A DNA stretch of 64,000 bases from Symbiodinium natans. Taxonomy: Eukaryota > Sar > Dinophyceae > Suessiales > Symbiodiniaceae. Numbering within the stretch: the first letter of the stretch is position 1; each line of letters begins with the position of its first letter. Below the pieces are notes generated by a model that was not told where the DNA came from, did no database searches, and was given only the letters and a program-made list of their open reading frames with translations. Shown one piece after another: positions 60,994 to 64,000 of the stretch. Position numbers and translations under genes: made by a program. The DNA is taken from assembly GCA_905221605.1 (NCBI GenBank), contig CAJNDS010002445.1, positions 143,501 through 207,500 on the forward strand, written 5' to 3'.

Positions 60994-61612
60994 ATGCGCT
61001 GCGCCGTGAAATCGGGGCGCCCCCTGGAGCGCAACGGTGGGGGTGTGGGCAACCCCTTCATGCCTGGCAGAAGAAGACGAATGAGAATCAGTCTAGGGTT
61101 GAATAGGAAGAAGATGAAGAAGCATAGCAACAATGACAATAAGAAGGGACAAGAACAATCTAGAGAGGGGGCAGACCATTGGGTCGAATTGGTGGCCAGG
61201 CGGTTTAATCAACTATTTCTGTTTTCTCCTAGGAGAGGGACATACACTTCTCTGAGCACACAGTCGAGTTACTTCGTTCTTGTTTGGCACTTCTGGAAGA
61301 AGGCGAAGAAGAGACGTAGTTCCAAAAGTGTTGACCGTTACAAGGATTGGGGGGAGGAGGGTCCACGAGCCCGGGATCATACGTGTCTCTGCGTCTCCTC
61401 CACCCTTTGGAAGAACCTCAGCTAACCCCGAACCCAACCCCAAATTTTTTCCTATGGGATGGGGGAATTTTAAGGCATACACATTTAGATTGAAAGAGCT
61501 GCTGGGCACCCCGTCCTACTTGTATCTGCACCTGGGAGGAGTCAAGCGAGGGGTGCTCCTTGCTCACATGTACATTTGGGGGTTTGTCCCCGTCAAGGCG
61601 CGGACGGTTTGA
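60994..61612 (+). other. Unassigned interval, partly open
   Basis: Overlapping + frames with NRKKMKKHSNNDNKKGQEQS and, further on, KELLGTPSYLYLHLGGVKRG. No consistent gene model; intron cargo is possible. Confidence 0.3.
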
Positions 61613-62034
61613 CGGACATGCATCATTGCTACGCTGCTAGACTGATCCCAATCTATCACAGGGCCGAAGTTCGGGGGCAGTTCCCGGGTTCGTTAGGTTC
61701 TTTTCGGACATCCTTTGTGTGCCATATGGTTGGATTTGGAGCTAAACCCTCAACCCTGAACCCAAATTCTTTAGATTTCTTGTTCATGCCAGTGCCCGTG
61801 CAGGTGGACTACTTTCGATCGAATCGGACCGGCATCGGTGCACCACTTGCTGGCGGACGGGACGTATCACCTCACAGAGAAAGCCTCTATCTCGCCACGG
61901 CCCGGGGCGTGGGAGGGGGGGCCCATCCCCGAACACTTGGGCTACACATAGTAGCAAATCCCTCAACAACTCAACAACCGGAAAGCAACTGCCCGAAGAA
62001 CCTTAAACCCTAAACCCTAAACCCTAAACCCTAA

Positions 62035-62090
62035 ACCCTGAACCCTGAACCCTGAACCCTGAACCCTGAACCCTGAACCCTAAACCCTAA
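62035..62090 (+). repeat. CCCTGAA array
   Basis: Six or more uniform CCCTGAA units embedded in CCCTAAA, parallel to the CCCTGAA block at 11270-11310. Confidence 0.95.
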
Positions 62091-62109
62091 ACCCAACCTG
62101 GCCCGCGCA

Positions 62110-62187
62110 GGCCTGGGCGGATGAGGTGGCCTTCCTGAAGGCGCCTCGGCATCAGTCCATGAAAGCGTCCAGGAATGAGCCTGCATA
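62110..62187 (+). CDS. Exon of the right-hand gene
   Basis: Acceptor CCGCGCAG; reads AWADEVAFLKAPRHQSMKAS then RNEPA and a TAG at 62185-62187, unless spliced earlier. Confidence 0.5.
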
Positions 62188-62841
62188 GAGCAGTTTATGT
62201 GTTTAGGGATGAGGATACATTACGCGTGTATGTAGAGTCTATATGTATATGTATGTGTATATACATATATATATATATGCATATGCATATGTATATATAT
62301 ATATGTATATATGTATATATGTGTGTGTGTTGTATGTGTGCAACTAGATACACGTTGCTTTCTCGGTTTCGGGTTTAGGGCTTAGGGCCTAGGGCCCTAG
62401 GGGCTGACATGCGTAGAGGTTAGGTTTCTGCCCGATCAGCTGGACCGTCAGGATGATGCTATCGGGACCCTCTTACTTTGTGGTACTTTACCGTAGCTTT
62501 AGATCCTTACCTTTTTTGGGTTTATTGGGTTTCTTATTAAGGCAGCTAAAAGTTTAATTTTTAGCTACCCTCCTGAGTGCAGCCAAGCTTAGTTTTTTGT
62601 CCAAGTGGCCTGTTTTGACGTTCCGAAAGGTGGCATTGGCAGCAGTTGTGATCCGTCATAGGCTGCTCCATCAAGAATCCCTGACAATCCCTCAACACCC
62701 TACACCCTCAGCCCTGACCGGGCTCTAAGTCCTGACCCCGAAATCTTAAACCCTAAAGCCCTAAACCCTAAACCCTAAACCCTAAACCCTAAACTCCTTT
62801 AGGGGGGGGAGGCGGGGAGGGTGTCCCATGTCGCAAGGAGC

Positions 62842-62901
62842 TTCGTGGCCGTGCGCGCAGCGCCGCTGCGAAGTCCCGATGCCGGGCCGAACTCCTGAAG
62901 T
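62842..62901 (+). CDS. Exon of the right-hand gene
   Basis: After GTCGCAAG reads ELRGRARSAAAKSRCRAELL then K. Left flank CCCTAAA, right flank TTTAGGG (62947). Confidence 0.55.
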
Positions 62902-63120
62902 TAAACCCTCCTGGGCCCAAGGTACTATGGGGGTCGGAATAATAACGGTTTAGGGTTTAGGGTTTAGGGTTTCGGGTTTAGGGTTTAGGGTTTAACAGTA
63001 TTCCCTTATGGCCCTATATAATGAATACTAGAATAAGCCCACTCTAACGAGTAGGGTCCCTAAACCCCCCTTTGGGCCCTCGCTTGGTTTCAGGAAGCTC
63101 GGGGTTCAGGGTTTAGGGTT

Positions 63121-63265
63121 TAGGAAGTTCAGGAAGTTCAGGAAGTTCAGGAAGTTTCGGAAGTTTAGGAAGTTTAGGAAGTTTCGGAAGTTTAGGAAGT
63201 TCAGGAAGTTTAGGAAGTTTAGGAAGTTTAGGAAGTTTAGGAGGTTTAGTAAGTTTTTGAAGGTG
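63121..63265 (+). repeat. AGGAAGTTTA 9-10 nt tandem array
   Basis: About 13 units alternating AGGAAGTTC and AGGAAGTTTA. The minus strand shows an artefactual NFLNFLN frame. Confidence 0.95.
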
Positions 63266-63435
63266 TAGGAAGCCTCGGAAGTTTTAGCGTTTGGGGTTTC
63301 GGGATTGGGGTCTTTGACAGTTGGGCCTTTTCCCCTCAAGCAGCCTTCACCCTAAACCCTCAACCCTAAACCCTAAACCCTAAACCCTAAACCCTAAACC
63401 CTAAACCCAAACCCTAAACCCAAAACCCTGTTCAT

Positions 63436-63502
63436 GTCGGCCAAGGACACGCGCGGCAGATTTTTCCGCACTCCTTCTGCAGAACCGGCTGGTTCAAGGC
63501 CT
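63436..63502 (+). CDS. Exon of the right-hand gene
   Basis: Reads FMSAKDTRGRFFRTPSAEPA following a CCCTAAA/CCCAAAA tract. May include a Met start but is more likely internal. Confidence 0.45.
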
Positions 63503-63823
63503 ACGTCTTTTTGTAGGGTTCAGGTTTTAGGCTTTAGGGATAGGTTCATGGGTGGTTATCATTCGGGCTATAAGCAGGCTACCTTACTTATAACCTACCT
63601 ATGGCTACCCATGCACCTTCAAGTTGTGGGCTTCTTCACCTCAAAACCCATAAGAGCCTGAACCCTTGGGACACTATCGGGTGGGGGGGCGGGGCTACAC
63701 AGCTATGCAATCGCGCCATCGGGAGTGCAGCCCTGAAACTGCAGCAAAGGCGCGCTCCCGCGGGCGTACGCTGATACACCCTAAACTTTGAAACCCCTAA
63801 AGCCTCAACTTTTCAGCGTGCAG

Positions 63824-63861
63824 GTGCCGATGCTGTCGGACTGCACCGACTTCCTTTGGAG
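63824..63861 (+). CDS. Exon of the right-hand gene
   Basis: Acceptor GCGTGCAG, donor GTGTGT; reads VPMLSDCTDFLW. The gene probably continues past the window. Confidence 0.5.
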
Positions 63862-64000
63862 GTGTGTCTTCTGTGTCGCAAGCCCTAGGGTTCAGGTCGT
63901 TTGAAACGTTCCCAACTCTCAGCCCGAAACGCTGAGCTCCAAGCCGTAAACCCTAAATCCCCAAATCCCCAAACCCCCCGTCCCGACTATTCATCCCCGG

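Larger units (their letters stand above)
1..64000. repeat. Dispersed telomere-type repeat TTTAGGG/CCCTAAA
   Basis: Tracts of the plant/dinoflagellate-type telomere heptamer occur every few hundred bases on both orientations. Long C-strand tracts: 803-962, 4236-4335, 8938-9170, 10030-10183, 14072-14172, 14322-14464, 17276-17500, 23424-23590, 31805-31945, 33850-33985, 36875-37005, 41865-41992, 46615-46705, 48180-48290, 48475-48590, 50175-50290 and 63355-63420. Long G-strand tracts: 23761-23825, 29402-29530, 42366-42490, 46441-46537, 47142-47190, 48681-48820, 59761-59860 and 60001-60060. Variants (TTTGGGG, TTCAGGG, TTTCGGG, CCCTGAA, CCCGAAA, CCCCAAA) form local blocks. The tracts are interstitial, with coding islands between them, so this is not a chromosome end. 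Confidence 0.97.

Noticed and set aside
60677-61139. Ser/Leu- or Arg/Glu-rich proteins
   Set aside because: They are translations of the GA/GGGA/CA microsatellite.
63106-63339. NFLNFLN repeat protein on the minus strand
   Set aside because: Translation of the AGGAAGTTTA tandem array with no other support.
1-64000. CRISPR array, rRNA, complete tRNA, bacterial operon signals
   Set aside because: No regularly spaced direct repeats with unique spacers, no rRNA or full tRNA cloverleaf, no Shine-Dalgarno-led gene series.

Overview
The window looks like nuclear DNA of a dinoflagellate. Introns begin with GC or GA as well as GT, exons are very short (many 27-90 nt) and lie on one strand, one intron-nested gene is a TIR-like multi-pass membrane protein of a type I recall as large in dinoflagellates, and plant-type telomere repeat TTTAGGG/CCCTAAA is scattered through the whole 64 kb. 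No bacterial, organellar, rRNA or complete tRNA gene was seen.

Main gene, about 1-46.3 kb, + strand. Reading the islands of codon-like sequence between the repeat tracts and joining them by splice phase gives a separase (cohesin-cleaving cysteine protease, peptidase family C50). The expected elements occur in order: the FW..RKRFD block (24298), LGPWRFLL (25354), QLPLEAC for the family LPWE (29317), YFIIDP (31687), the catalytic-His motif FIYLGHG (34047), the catalytic-Cys motif LLGCSS (35971), GAPLVLGAQ-WDV..DLDRL (39551/39952), LPNLTGAA (40834) and the terminal VCYGIPM-stop (46280). About 30 further islands from 1 to 22 kb, alpha-helical and TPR-like in composition, probably encode its N-terminal superhelix; this part is inference.

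Introns. Many run from a G-strand tract (TTTAGGG) near the 5' end to a C-strand tract (CCCTAAA) near the 3' end, so exons tend to sit where CCCTAAA changes to TTTAGGG and the 'loop' of the intron sits at the opposite transition. Several introns are flanked by exact 5-11 nt direct repeats that straddle the splice sites and create the unusual GC or GA donors. This suggests introner-like insertions whose termini are telomere repeat.

Intron cargo. The loops carry other genes and elements: a TIR-like membrane gene (12.36-13.92 kb), a minus-strand membrane exon (17.7-17.95 kb), a short basic protein (32.19-32.59 kb), an acidic protein (37.4-38.06 kb), a CUE-like/coiled-coil protein (42.0-44.75 kb), a second unknown protein (45.16-45.77 kb), a 1.1-kb TATCGGCG minisatellite and several MITE families. 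Three of the nested genes each carry one net -1 frame change.

Right part, 46.3-64 kb. A short gene end lies at 47.7-47.96 kb and scattered exons at 48.6-49.5 kb. A new + strand gene seems to start near 52.42 kb and run off the window. The intron between its 54.6- and 59.7-kb exons holds a complete 4,353-bp foldback element (55089-59441): arms of about 1.9-2.1 kb, perfect CTACTAATG termini, a 6-bp TTCAGA target duplication and a central cluster of ATGATACGAAC sites.
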